From the NCBI RefSeq assembly GCF_900496995.4, contig NC_044006.1, positions 31,929,120-31,993,119 of the forward strand: a DNA stretch of 64,000 nt, read 5' to 3'. The DNA is from Aquila chrysaetos chrysaetos (taxonomy: Eukaryota > Chordata > Aves > Accipitriformes > Accipitridae). Shown here piece by piece: positions 35,711-49,221 of this stretch. The position numbers and the translations under genes are program-made. Each line of letters begins with the position of its first letter. Within the stretch, counting starts at the first letter, position 1. The notes beneath the pieces were generated by a model. The model ran no database searches. It saw only the letters and a list, made by a program, of their open reading frames with translations, and was not told the origin of the DNA.

Positions 35711-37610
35711 AGGCTGAGCTTTTGCTGTTTCTGTTACGTATACATGAAGAACTAATTTACCTTGAAGTGATCCTATTGCTTATGAAGAGGAGCTGGCACA
35801 GAGATAGTTCCCTGTGTGGAATTTTAATACAAGAAGTGCATAGCCCTATAAAATAGCAGATGTTGAGGGCTGGTTTACTTTGTGAATTCAGTGTACATTT
35901 TGTGTATATTCTTATTCTTTTAAAGCTTTAAACCGATATGTACAGTGGATAAGCCAATACATGTTTCTCTGTTCCTGTCCACCATCTGTAAGTTTAATGT
36001 GTACCTGTATCATGTCATCTAAAAAGTTCTTATTTGTAGAAGATATTCAGCCCATCATGACTTTATGGGGGACTTTTGTATATAGGGTGAGCATGAGCCA
36101 ACAATGAGTTTAAAAAAAGATGCAGGAGCTAGTGTGTGCACTGAAGTGAGACTGTCGTAAATTAAGTTTCAATACTAAGTTGATTTCTCTGGTTTGGGAC
36201 TTTTCTAATGTCTTTTTATTGCTGTTTAGGGTTGATTTAATGGACTTACTTTTAAAGAGTTGGAAAATAGAAATCATAAAACCACGTTCATCACAAACCT
36301 TGCTGCACCAGTGCCTTATAAGCAGGTTTTTTAAATAGTGCTTCAATTCCTGCCACCTTTCCTATAGGGAGCAATAGTGAAACCTCCTCAGATTGCTTTT
36401 GCAAACAAGAGCTGTATTTCACATACAGCCAACTGTACTCTGAGGGCAGTTACTCTAGCAAGATGAAGGATATACATCAGTCACCTGAACACATCCAAAT
36501 AAGAACCAGATCAGCATTTTCTTTTGCAACTGAAGTGTCTCATTTAACTCGGACATTAAAACCTAGTCTTCAGAAATGTTTAGGAGCCCAGTTACCAGTG
36601 AAATTGCAGTGTCACAAATATAAGATACTGGACTTACAATTTCAGTAAGACCGGAGCCCTCTTCACAGTTTCCTAGAGAATGCAAAAAGAAGAGATGACT
36701 AAACAATTAACTGTGAATCAGCAGAAGTCTCTCTCCCACCACAGTTGTCCAGGTAGACTTTAGTCCATATTGTTTGTTGGATGGGATCTCTGTGCTTGGC
36801 AGGAATACAGAGAACATGAAATATTTGCCTAGGGTGAAATTCACCCCTGTTTAAGGGGGTTTAAAGGGTGCTTAGTTGGATTATCATTAACTTTTTTTGC
36901 TTGCATGGAAAATGAGTGCCACAGGCAGCTGCTTATAGCTTGAACACCAAGCTGACTTTTTAAAACCAAAATTCAACTGACATAGGACAAGTGGTGCTGT
37001 AGTTGTGGTGTAATCCAGGGGAATAGGAAGCTGAACTGGATGCCTCTCCATTTTTAAGTGTCTGCTTTGCACTGCCTTTGTCTTTCTGTTAGTTTGTGTT
37101 TTAACGCCTGTTTGTTTACTGAGCTCTTTCCTTTTTTTTTTTTTAAGGTGTTGAAGAGCAAGGCGACATTTGAAGGGAGATTTTATTAAATGGTTTATTT
37201 TTTTGCATAAGATACATATTTGGGCATATTTTTGCATCATTGTACATACATTTAAAAATACTTGGTTTTTTAAAAGTCTTTTGTGATGTGGGTACATATT
37301 TTAACAGACAATTATGAAATATACTTGATGGAAAGCCAGAATTGCTCTCCCTTTTTTTTTTTTTTTTTTTTTATTCTCTCCCCCCGTTCCTCCTCCGACA
37401 GTGAAAGTGCTCTGTTTTAACAAGCTTGTACCAATTCGGGATTTTACACTTTGGTGCAGGAGATCTGTTGACATTATTTGCACTTAAATGGAAAAGCAGC
37501 AGTGGAGCATTTTCATTGCTTATCATTCACTGGTTGCTCATGTACTCTGAGATCCAGGACATGTCATGGGAAGTTTACTAAATATGTGTAAATAAAATAC
37601 ATGAAATTAA
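35711..37610 (+). other. EAF1: Probable EAF1 3' UTR
   Basis: AT-rich sequence in the terminal exon with no further gene signal. It includes a 21-base T run at 37352-37372. The first canonical poly(A) signal is at 37591, so a 3' UTR of about 1.9 kb is inferred. Confidence 0.6.
37591..37596 (+). terminator. EAF1: Candidate EAF1 polyadenylation signal
   Basis: AATAAA, the first canonical signal I see after the EAF1 stop. Later candidates at 39444, 40379 and 40984 could give longer 3' ends. Confidence 0.5.
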
Positions 37611-38451
37611 GAGGGTAAGACAACACCAGGCTACATTGATTTGAATTGCCAGTTTAATTATGGTGTAGATCAGCAAGTGGGATTCATTCAGATAATCAAT
37701 TGCTGCCTTGTTTTGTATTTGTACTCTAGGTCGTGTTTCCCTGCTATCCCTTCCTAAAAGATTTCTTCCCCTCCCTTTTTATTGGTAACCAAATCAGCAT
37801 ATTTTCACAGAACTACACCACTTTTAAACTACATTTGGCCATCCTTTGCATCCCCTGGAGATGCATCGTATCAAGGGCGGCCAACCTGTTGTTTGTGAGC
37901 TGTTTAGCTGCATATTCCACACCCAGACTACAGCATCTGGCTGCCCACAGGGCTGGTGAGTAACGGGGTGGCCCACAGCCCGCTTGTGGGCGTAAGCAGG
38001 CCAGTCCCTACACGTTGTGTGACCAGCCCGTCCCCTCCCTGCCACTGTGTCCCGAGCAGCTCCTGGCATCTCCTGCCTGAGAAGCTCCTGGGATCTCCGT
38101 CCTTCCCACAGCTCTCTTAGGTATGTGGAACGTGTTTTGTGAAGGTGAACCATGTGGAGGCTTCAGTAGGCAACTTTTAAGATCAGAAAGGGTGGCTGCG
38201 ACTTTTTATCCTTTTTCTAAATACACCTGTGAGTGTGTTTTAAAGCCATTGCCAGCTTGACATTTTGATTTGGGCTCTTCAAATTTGTTTCCTATATTCA
38301 GAAATAGTAAACATTGTCTATCCTATTAGATGGTTGTTCATTTGATCATGATTTGTGCCAAGTTTTATTCAGATGGAAATTGGAATTCAGATTACTTGCA
38401 GAAAAGCAGTTAAGTGTTCTTTTAATTAGTTGGCAATATCTTTAACATGTA

Positions 38452-38945
38452 TTCAGCTCTGGGGCCCCCAATATAAGAAGGACATGGACCTGTTGGAGCG
38501 ACTCCAGAGGAGGACCATGAGCATGATCAGAGGGATTCTCCTATGAAGGCAGGCTGAGAGAATTGGGGTTATTGAGCCTGGAGAAGAGAAGGCTCGGGGG
38601 ACACCCTATAGCAGCCTTCCAGGACTTAAATGGGGCCTACAAGAAAGCCAGTGAGGGACTTTTTCCAAGGGCAGGTAGTGGTAGGACAAGGGATAATGGC
38701 TTTAAACTGAAAGAGGGTAGATTTAGATTAGATATTAGAAAGTCTTTACTGTGAGGGTGGTGAGATGCTGGACCAGGTTGCCCACAGAGGCTGTGGATGC
38801 CCCATCCCTGGAAGTGTTCCAGGCCAGGTTGGATGGGGCTTTGAGCAACCTGGTCTGGTGGAAGGTGTCCCTGCCCACAGCAGGGGCGTTGGAACTAGGT
38901 GATCTTTAAGGTCCCTTCCAATCCAAACTATTCTGTGATTCTATG
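38452..38945 (+). mobile_element. Short 5'-truncated CR1 copy
   Basis: About 490 bp of the 3' end of a CR1 element, beginning within the C-terminal ORF2 coding region (LWGPQ-equivalent segment) and ending in the terminal ATTCTGTGATTCTATG repeat. A short deletion near 38535 and frameshifts break the frame. It is nearly identical to 1707-2209 of the first copy over the last 180 bp. Same strand as EAF1, downstream of its first poly(A) signal. Confidence 0.93.
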
Positions 38946-40042
38946 CTGGAGAAATAAGTTGACTAAAATATGTTTTGATGAAACCTGTTAATGAACAAAG
39001 TATTCCTGATTATTCCTGGTAGGTTCTAATCCTGCAGGATTTTAGTACTAGCGGATCTTACCACCTTATGCTAATTTTTCCACATAAAGTAGGAACAGCT
39101 TTTATATGCCAGTTAGTTAAATGTGACTTAACAGTGCATATGGAATGCAATTATCTGAATGAACTGAAACTAAGTAAATATTTCTTTGCGTTCATGGGAG
39201 AGCTGCCTGCTGGCTATGATGAGGTTAGCAGTTCAAGACACCTTTGGTTTCTGATGGTTTCTGTTCAGTGACTTCATCCATTTCAGTGGTTTGACTTTTA
39301 TTAAAACTTCACCAGCAAACATGGCCTGCTTATGACTTTTCCCATAACTAGAATTGCTTTAGGAGTAATAACCAATAATGACTTAAATTGATTCAATTAG
39401 ATTGTCATAATTTCAAATATTGTTACAATTTTATTTTTTTTTTAATAAAAAGGCTTGGTTTCCAAAGGAACAAATTCAGTCACCTGCTTGTCTGTGTTGG
39501 ACACCTTAAAATACGATTGCAGCAATGCCCGAGCTTCTCTTTCAAATTTTAGCCATGTGCAGAAAAGCTCCCACCCACCTCTGCCCTTGTTCCACCCCCA
39601 AGGGCTGACCAGCCCTGTGGGCAGGCGCAGCTTGAGTCACTCCACCTAAACCACAGGCAGGGTCACCTACAGGCAAAAGGTGTCCCAGTCCCCTGACGAG
39701 AGCCACGCATTTGTGAGAGCATGCAGCACTACCCTTTCTTGTTCCACCAAAGCATCCCCCTCCTGTCTTGGCTGAATTGATTTTGTTGAGAAGGCAGACT
39801 GATAGGAAAATGTTTTCTTCAGCATTGCTTGGAATAGCTCAAAGCTTAACTGTGGGTAGTACATCTATTTTGAAGATACTGTGCCTAAGTTGATTTGCAC
39901 AGTTTGCTTTATTATAGGCTAGCTATAGGCCTGTTTATAGCTATGTATAGAAACAGTTTGCTGTGCAATGCTTTATAGTCTTTTTTCCCTCCTTTAAAGT
40001 CCATTTATTTGAATTAAAAAAAAGTTCAACAATCCATACATG

Positions 40043-40079
<37 letters not shown>

Positions 40080-41860
40080 TTTGGAAACTAAGAGAAATGT
40101 AACCTGGAATTACTTGTAATGGAGAACACTTACTTTCAGTAATTGCCCATGCTTCATTGTTCAGTGTGCTATGCATTTCCTGCTAGCTGCTGAGTCAGAG
40201 GGATCCTATGGAAAACACAGCTGCCCAGCAATGGGCAAGTTGATGGGATGAAGGCTTCTGCTGGTAACTCTGAGGGTCTTGGGTTCAGCTCCTAAGGATG
40301 AATGACAACATCTTGAATCTACCTGGTTATTTACAGTTTTTTTTTTTTATACACACACAAATGCATGTAATATCAAAGAATAAAGAGCATTGCTGATGCT
40401 TGCCTTAAAAACAAAAGCTGCGATGTTTGGGAATCGTTGGCACAGACATGTGAACTTAAAGTAGTTGATTGTTACGGATATTGTACACCCAAACCCTGTT
40501 CTCAGAAGATAAGCTGATTAACGAACTAATAGTTAGCCTCTGGTTTACGTGAGAAGGGTGTGTATATAAAGTGAAAGGTATCTGTTTAGCTATTTCTTCC
40601 TATTCCCACTGCTTACACTCCCTTCCTTTCTTTCTTCTGTAATTCCATTATTTCTAGCACGTGTATGCTTTCTGCTGGCAAAGTCCTGAAGGAATTTACA
40701 GGAAAGGAGGTGGGTATTGAAACGTTAGGAATGCATTAGCTGTATTCACCCTTGCTCTAAACTTATTGTAAATGACAAAGACCTTGTAAATGGACCCATC
40801 TTCCTGCCCCTCCTTGGCTTTGCCTTCATTGGGACTAAGCAATATTCCTTTGGACAACAGGGAAAGAAAGGGCTAGATGTGAGAGGGTGAAACACCTCAA
40901 GCTGCTGCTGCTGCGTACATTGAGGACGCTCTCTCGGAGCCATGGTCTGAGCTAGCCTGACTTGATCTTGCAGCTTCGTTGTAAATAAAACACAAAATTC
41001 ATTGCTACCATTACCCTGTGGCTGAGAGGAGAGAGGTGGAGCTTGGAGAAAAAGTGGGTTAAAAATATCTTGCTAAAGGGATCTGCACAAGAGTTTTGGT
41101 GAGATGTTTGACCCTGCTGCTAACTTTCATTTAGGTCTGCCAGTGAGTTTTTGTGTGCTGTGTGTAGTGGGGGTACCCACTTCTCCCTGGCTTTTGGGGC
41201 AGATGCTGTTGGAAGCAGGGGCTAGAGCAAGGCTGACTTTTTTTTTTCCTATGTGCTGTTGGATTTAGTTGAACCATATGTTTTAAAAATGGCACTGACA
41301 AGCTAAATAAGACAACTGATGGGATATCTTGGAAGGCATTGTATGAATTTGACTTGAAATCCCACAGAATCCGTAGGTCTGGTACATCTGCCAGTGATTT
41401 TAATTCTCCTGAACTTTTGTAAAAACAGGGCTTTCTGGAGGCAAAGTGTAAAAATGCACTAAATATCATATTGAAGGTTTTGCGTGAAAATTTTGACCGG
41501 CGTTTCTTCCCAGACCAGCTAGCTTTGTTGTAGGACCCTGTGTGAAAATCTTCGAGGCACACTTGTACAGGGCCTCGCCTGAAGGAAAACGTTCCCTGCA
41601 TGTTGCAAATAAGATGTAATTGTCCACTTCTTTGCAACCCCAGCCAGCCTGTAAATTCTGCCATCACCCCTTCATAACTTGGGAGTTGGCTTTTTCCTCT
41701 GTAGCTCTGACACCTCCTTAACGTTTTCCTACTGCCAGATATTGTAATCACTAACAAAAATAACCAAGCATCTGCTCGGGAAAACAGCTATCAAATAGTT
41801 CAGTGAGCAGCATGAGTTTTACTCCAATGCTTCAAATAAGTTTTGGGACTGTGATAGTAT
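38946..41860. other. Intergenic region, no gene recognised
   Basis: Between the CR1 and LTR fragments. It contains several possible distal EAF1 poly(A) signals, a 32-base T run and an unrecognised minus-strand open frame (41131-41757). No family resemblance seen. Confidence 0.5.
40045..40076 (+). repeat. Homopolymer T tract, 32 bases
   Basis: An uninterrupted run of 32 T. No recognisable element body abuts it, so it does not clearly mark a retrocopy on the minus strand. Confidence 0.95.
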
Positions 41861-42432
41861 ATTGGGTTTGTGTGGTGGGGTTTTGGTAGGGGGGGAGGGG
41901 CTGCAGGGGTGGGTCCTGTGAGAAGCTGCTAGAAGCTTCCCCGGCTCCAAGGCCGAGCCCATCAGTGATGGTGGTAGCGCCTCTGCGATAAAATATTTAA
42001 GAAGGGAAACCTGCAGTGTAGAGGGGAGCGGGATGCGAGAGAAACCCCTGTGCAGACACCGAGGTCAGTGAAGAAGGAGGGGAGGAGGTGCGCCGGAGGA
42101 GGAGATGCCCCTGCAGCCCGTGGTGAGACGGCAGGCTGTCCCCCCCCCCAGCCCGTGGAGAGGAGCGGGGGAGCAGATGCCCACCTGCAGCCCGGGGAGG
42201 ACCCCACGCTGGAGCAGGGGGATGCCCCTGAAGATGGCCGTGACTCCATGGGAGAGCCTGCGCTGGAGCAGTCTGTGACTAAAGGACTGCAGCCCATGGG
42301 AGGGACCCATGGTGGAGCAGTTCATGAAGAACTGCAGCCTGTGGGAAGGACTCATGTTGGAGAAGTTCATGGAGGACTGTCTCCTGTGGGAAGGACCCCA
42401 AGCTGGAGCAGGAGGACATCCCTCATGATGCA
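41861..42432 (+). mobile_element. Fragment of an avian endogenous retrovirus LTR (3'-truncated)
   Basis: Starts with 'tgggtttgtgtggtggggtt', continues with the 'agaagctgctagaagcttcc' box, a CCAAT-region-like segment ending 'atcagtgatggtggtag' and a TATA-like 'aaatatttaagaagg' near 41991-42005. A 45-bp-periodic GC-rich region follows. This order matches an LTR family I remember as common in bird genomes, which I would place near ERVL. The expected poly(A) part and terminal CA are missing, so it is truncated. It has no retroviral genes. Family name not certain. Confidence 0.6.
42242..42421 (+). repeat. 45-bp tandem repeat units within the LTR fragment
   Basis: Imperfect 45-bp units begin at about 42242, 42287, 42332 and 42377. 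Each carries a 'ctgcagcc-gtgggaagga' box followed by 'ctggagcag' or a variant. Earlier, less regular units are visible upstream. Confidence 0.75.
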
Positions 42433-45400
42433 AGAAATATATTTAGGTGTGCAGTTACTGTGTAATTAGGGAAGAGAGCTGGCCGCTTGGGTCTAGATAG
42501 TGGAGACTGAAGGCGGAAAGGAAGGGTAGGGATCGGGACCACTCAGCAGCAGCAGGCTCTGAAGTGGTTCCCTGCTCTTTTCAAAGGGGAGTTAGTGGGT
42601 CTTAAGACAAGGGAGATGACCAGTTCCCCCTGGGAGAAAAGATACTGATTGAACCTGATCCCCAGAAGTGAAGGGGCACTTCCAAAAATCAGCTCTGTGG
42701 TAACCCTGTCTTACTCCAAATTAATTCTTTCAGGCTCATGCAAAAGACTAAGGTACTTTACCTCAGGAAAAGAGTCAGATTTTTTTTCCATGCTACTGAG
42801 GATGGACTCAGCATCATAAACAAACTGGTGTAAACAAGAAAATAAAGCCCCTGATTAAACATTAGCCAGTGAAGATACTAGGTTTGGTGGTTAGTTAATC
42901 CAGCCAGTGAACTTGCTTCCCAAATGCCATCAAGAGATTTTAAGGTGCAGTAAATATACTGTAGCTGTGTCTACACTACCAAGTAGTATAGCCCAGGAGC
43001 AGATCCATAATGCAGAAGAGTGCTGAGATTGCAATGTGCACACTGTCCACCTTTAATCTGAGAGGAATCCACTTCATGTGACCTCTCCATGATGCAAACC
43101 ACAGCAGGGTAAGTGGGGATGATTGGGGCATTCACTTTGTAAGTGCTCTCCTGACCTGAGCTAACCACTAATGTGTACGCACCTTGCATGAACTGGCCCT
43201 GTTCCAGCTTCTCTGCAAAAATACTGGGATAAGAAACAGCTTAAGAAATATTGCTTAATCCCAGAAGCATAATATTAGGCTTTATAGAGACATTCCCAGT
43301 ATGGTATTAATATATGAATCATGCTGAATAATAACACATGATCAAATAGCTGAGACTTAACCATTTTTTTAAAAAAAAAACCTTTTTCCGCAGGAGGAAC
43401 TCATATTTTCACAAGCTTTAAGGCATGAACAGCATTCCTATGTAGTACACACAAATCTCCATCTTATAAGGTGCTAAGTGACTATGCCAAATCAAAAAGA
43501 AGGCTCTCAGCAGCAGAGCTAGGACCAGGCTGCAGATTTTCTCATCCAATCCTAAGAGCAGCCTCATGCCTGCAACATTAACGCAGCACTTGCCTGTGCA
43601 GGAAGGTATCCCAACAGACTGAAGTTGGGAACCAGTCTGACTTTCAGAGGAGAGCTTTTAATTGCAGATGAATGATCAATGCTTTTTGCTTTTAGATATG
43701 TAGGCTAAATTTGGGAAGCAGGGGAGCTTCTTTTGCCATGGGGTGTTGACCTGGCCAATGTCATTGCTGTCACTGCCTGCACTCGCTTTTATATCGCTCT
43801 TCCCCTAAAGCAAATGACTGTAACAGAAATAAGTGATGCTTCCAACTCACTGTGGACCTACTGACAGAGCAATTGCAACAGAAGTTAGGGCAAGGTCTGG
43901 ACCAGTGTCCGTGCTTGGGAAAAGACCCTCAGGGTATGATGTGCCAGATACTGCTGTATCTGTGTCAGTTCACACCAGTGCTTGTACCAGTATTTTTTTT
44001 TTCTCTGTAGACAATACAGTCAATTTTCCTCTGCTTCTCCCAGCCTTTAGAAGGAAAATAAATCACTGTAGTTAAAATCACAAGTCCTCGTAAAAACCTG
44101 CTTGTGCCCAGAAAGCTAAGTATCAGAGCTTGCCTGGAGCTTAGGAAGAAGTGGCATCTTTTTCAATAAATTTGCATCTCTAAAGAGATGATAAGTGTTG
44201 AATCAATTTCCGTATGTTTAAAATAGCAGAACATTAAGGATTCTGGCACTTCAAGCAATCAACAAATTTGGGACTATTATGAGAATATCTTTTATACTAG
44301 TAGAGCAATTCATCTGAAAATCAGGGACAGTCTGCAGCTCCGTGCCCTTTCAATATCATAAAGGATTGCAAATTGACAAAAAATCCTGTTTGTTTGCCTG
44401 AAGAGGTTATCGTGCCTTATGACATTCAGGTCTTTGCAAAACCACCTTTCAGCTCTTAATAAGCCAATTCATAATATAACCCCCACTTGGCTTGCCTGGC
44501 CACACGATCTGCTCATGGCTACACAGATCCAATGATAAACAAGAGTGTTGGCAGGTACTTCCTGGTAAAAAAGGCAGGAACTGTGGTGTACCAACCTCTA
44601 TGCCCAAAAAAGATGCGAGGGCAGAAGCTGTCCAGTGCTCTCCTCCCGATTTCTCCCATCCCTGTATCCATCCTGGGCTCACTAACCCTCATCTCTGGCC
44701 ATGTCTGGATGGCTGCTTGCTGACCCTCAGCTGGCTGGCCCTAAACAAAGTTCACAACTCTTCATTCCTATCATCGCATCTATATTTGAGATGAGTCATA
44801 CCATTTTCAAAAGGGCACTGAATATTAAATGTGTATGCAGCCTGTGCTTCTGAAAGTTTCAAGGAAAATCAACTTCTTTCAAAATCAGCTGGTGGTGTTT
44901 CTATCTGCATGCAGTAGGATGAAGGCTTCGTGCTGGGCTTTGAGGGTCTGAATAAAGGGGGGATGGATGAAGATACCTACAGAGAGCTTCAGGTGAAGTG
45001 ATCCATGGTGAATGCAGCCTCTTGTGTCACACTCAGTTTGCTGAGTCATCAAATATTTCCATTGTATTTCAGTACATTGCTTACAAATGTAATGTGCCAT
45101 TGCTTTAATAAATGCATAGCACTATTGAGCCTGAAGACACCCCACTGTTACTGCTCAGCACCCAGCAATGCGGTGTAATACTGCTGGTCTGGGTGTCAAG
45201 AGCAATAGAGACTTCAAAACTGCCTGCCTGCAGGACCAGGAAGACAGGGCATCAGTATATTCTCCCTCACACTTAGCACATGATCTTCCTACTCCTAGAA
45301 AGCAGAGATTTGGAGGACAGATTTGCAGGTTGTTTGATGACTTTTTAAAATTTAAGTTCGTATTTTGGAGCAGGTAATGCCACCAGGGAAAGCTGCTAAT

Positions 45401-48400
45401 TAGCAAGTGGATTTTGCATAGCCCAGATCTTCATTGCTCTTTATGTGCTTGATTTCTTACTGCCAAAGCAATAGGATGTTAAACCATTGACTTCAAAAGG
45501 AGGATGTCAGGATTCGTGGGAGCAGCAGGATCTTCATTCTGTGTAGATTTTTAACTAACATTTTTTGGTAGTTTAAATCTTAACTGAGAAACCATGCATT
45601 TCTAATTCACCTTCCCTCTACATCTTCTTAGCTTGGGTCGTTCTTCACAGTTTTCTTGCTCTTTCCTTAACTCCATTTACCATGGCAATGGGTTAAAAAA
45701 AAAGCAACCCAAAGCAAAGACGACAGCCACAGCTGCATTCCTCATTAAAGACAAGAAAAACACAAATAGCTGTCTAGGTGCTCTGGAGGGAAAGTCAGGT
45801 GGGGAACAATTTGCAAGATAACCAGCGTGCTGGCTCCTGGACTCCAGCTTTGGGGAATGATGTGGTTGGGATTGTGTGCTTGGGAAGGATGCAGCACCCA
45901 ATGGGTGGGTTGGAAATATTGTAGCGGCCAGGGATTTTTCACTTTTTAGTAACCTCCATGTAGATGCTCAGCAGTTAAAAACTGATCTGCTGGGCAACAG
46001 TCAGTCGGCTTGAGTCCCTGGAAGAACCCCCTGCTGCTGTGCTGCAGTAGGACGTTTAATGCTGTTACAGGCTCGGTGAAAACATGTGTAGAGCTGTGAT
46101 GGTGCAAGGACCATTGAAAGCCCTGCACAGACCAGGCTTTTGCAGGGACAGCTGTTGCAGCACTTCTCCCAAGCAAGTGCAATAGTCAAGGCTCTGGACA
46201 TGTGAAATGCATGTTGCGAATGAGTTGATATGGATAACAGTAAGAAATATTTTCTTTTTCAAGGTCCATGGTGTAAAGAAGGTCTGTGAGAGGGTGACCA
46301 TGAGGCAATCAGCCCCTCGCCCATTTTTTCCCCCTAGGATTTCTCAATCCTCTTCTCTTCTGGGGCAAGGGAACCAGTCTTTCCTTAGGAGACCAAACTG
46401 CAGAGACAGCGTAGAGATGCAAGAGAACAAGCCGACACAGGACAGCAATTAACGGTGTATCTCTAATAATTTACTGAAGCTCACTCTCCTGACCTTTCTG
46501 TATTTAGATCAGCAGGAAGGGTGCGTAATGAGGGCCGTGAGAGGGCAATCGGGTTCTTACAGCTGGTCAGGCGAATTAATGCGAATTGCTTGGCAGTTCA
46601 CCAAAAGCAGACCAATGAGGGCTCTTCATAAGAAAAAAAGAAAAAAAAAATCTTGAAGGTGGCCAGTCCATGGGCTAGATTTGTCAGATTTCTAACCCAC
46701 TGTAAAGGAGAACAGTGGTTCTGTGTTTTGGAGAGACACCACAGCCGCGGGCGAGTTGCCTTTGTCTGACACATTTCAGAAACCCTTCTGCTCCTCCACC
46801 TTCCGCAGCTTCTCACTCCCCCTCCCCTGCGTCCCTTTTCCTCATGTCATTTAATGTCGCTGTGTCCTGGGGGAGTAGGGGAATAGTGAACCCACGGCAA
46901 GGTGCTCTTCCCTTCCTCACTTGAGCACAGGGCTGTCAAGCTTCCAGCTTTCTAGACCACACTCATCACCAGGCATCTCAGAGGCAATGGCTTTTGTAAA
47001 GGAAACTCCTGGGAGCCAGGTACCTGATACTTTAAAAACCTTCCCCTCCACACCTCCTCCAATCCCTGCAAACGGCAGAAAATTGGTTTACCCACTCAAC
47101 CTTCATGCTGTCACTCACCTTTGACCCAACAATTTCATTTCTGGGAAGGTGGAGGACTTGCATAAAACCAGAAGTCACCTGTAAAGTGCCGATATTTATA
47201 TTTCTGATTAACTAGCATGGCTATGGCAGTGCACGTGCTCTCCCCTTCCTAATACTCTCCATACACTCTTCCAAGTGAAATGCCATTTCCAGTAGGCAAT
47301 AGTTACTGGCTGGTGGTATCCCTCTGAAATGATCCAGCAACGTTTCCCTTACCTCGTGATGGCCTGGATTGAGGCGATGGAAAGCACCGGAGCTGCTGTG
47401 TCCTGGAGGAAGATGGAAATGGAAGTGCATCCCCGCAGGGTAGGGGAAAATACCTTCCCTCTGGTGAGGTTTCCCTTCTGCAAGCCGTCCTTGCCACAGC
47501 AGACAGCTTCTTGACCTCCCCTCTCCTCCTCTGCCAAGGAGACAGCTGTTCCCCTTATGTGGCCATCCTTCGGGGCGTGGATGCTCATGGGTATTTGGAG
47601 CAAGTTGGAAGCAAAACCATGCGCTTGACTTATACCGGCCATCTACCCATCTACTCAAATGAGCAGCGAGTGCTTCTGCTTTTGACTTGCAGAGAGGCAG
47701 AAGGGTGTCATGGGCACTGCATCCGCCTCGCATCCACGTTGCCATCCCTCAGCCCCTGGCAATGGCGTGATGGCCAAGGGCTGCCAAGCCTGTCTTGCTC
47801 TGCAAGCAGCACTTCTGCGGGTTGCTATGTAGCATTGCCAAAATCACCATCCTTTACTGAGTTGTTTTTATAATCTGCTTTTGGGGTACAGGTGTAAGGG
47901 CAAAGAGACTCATCACATGTAAATAAACAAATAAGCATGGCTGTCCGGTTTGAATGGCTACGCTGTCAGACATGACAAAGGATTTTGCAGTGCATGCTGC
48001 AAGAAGATACTTAAAATCTCATTCGAAACCTGTCAGCTTCCCTACCCCACAGAAGGGAGATAACAAACAGCACATACTTCAAAGCTACGTTTTAAGGACT
48101 AAAAAGATGTTCACGCGGGGCTTTGAAAATGCACATAAATCATAGGTGTTAACACCAAGACCTCGTTTATTTGAAATGGTGGCTGCTTGCAGTGCAGTCT
48201 TGACCTCCCCTTGCTGCTACGGGCCAGGACGCTGCCAGCCAGGAGGACACGGCTGCCTGGCTGCCTGCCTCGGGTGGCCCCAAACCCGGGTGCCAACCCC
48301 TGCGCATGGCCCCGCCAGCGAGAGGGAAGGCGAAGGCTTCGTTCCCACCGCCGCATCCTTACCCAACGCCAACACCGTCTTCAGGGAGGGCAGAAAACAA

Positions 48401-48844
48401 GGCCAGACCTCAGGGAAGCGCAAAGAGATGGCAGGATTGGGGTCAACCTTGGCGGCTGAGCACTGTGGTGGGGGAGATGTCTGCCCGGGTGGTGGCACCC
48501 TGCCCACTAGTTGCAGGCAAGCCGACAATGTCCCGTTTTAGAAGAAAGGGCTGTATTTTTCCATGTCCTATTTTCATGCTAATTATGTAAATACATTTGG
48601 AAAAAAAAACCCACCAAACACCCAACCCTGAAAGAGTGCTGAAGTTGCAAAACTCAGCACAGGACTCACGGCCTCGCCAGCCCCCGGAGCCCTGACAGCA
48701 TGTGGTCACGTTTGGGTTTCTGCAGGACCCCTGCCTCGTTCGGGAAATAGCAAGTGGTTTAGGATTTCCTTTCCAGCTGTGCAGGACTCACTGCTCCAGC
48801 CCCGGGCTGCCTGCAAAGCCACGGATCTTCCACAGGTGCCCCAC

Positions 48845-48960
48845 ACACCAAGTGCTTTGCAGGTATTACTGCACACACCCCCCCCAGGCCTGTGTGGTAG
48901 GTAGGAGACTGATGTTGCCTCATTTTCCCCTGGCAAAGGGAGGTGCGGCAGGACCGGGGT
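48845..48960 (-). mobile_element. MIR-like SINE relic
   Basis: Resembles the 3' half of MIR reversed: 'agtgctttgcaggtatta', a C-rich spacer, 'gtggtaggtaggaga', then 'cctcattttcccc'. The segments are in the right order and roughly right spacing. Confidence 0.45.
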
Positions 48961-49221
48961 AAGTACCTACAAGAGCACCGCCAGGTACTGGGATCTGAGG
49001 CACCTGGGCCAGGAGTTTCGGAACATTTGTAATTTTTACCATGCTTTGCACAGTCAGAGCACAGCTTGAAGTGCAGTGAGGAGGTGCTCACCACTTGCCA
49101 CTCTAATAGCAGCCCGGGAATGAGGGCAATATCCAGAATATCTGCAATGGAATAAAGGAAATGTCCTTTGGTGGAAAAGCCAGCAGGCAATCGCATCCCA
49201 CGTGCACAAAGGGGCTGAGTT

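Noticed and set aside
37352-37372. T21 run as the tail of a minus-strand retrocopy
   Set aside because: No gene-like sequence lies next to it; it fits a T-rich 3' UTR.
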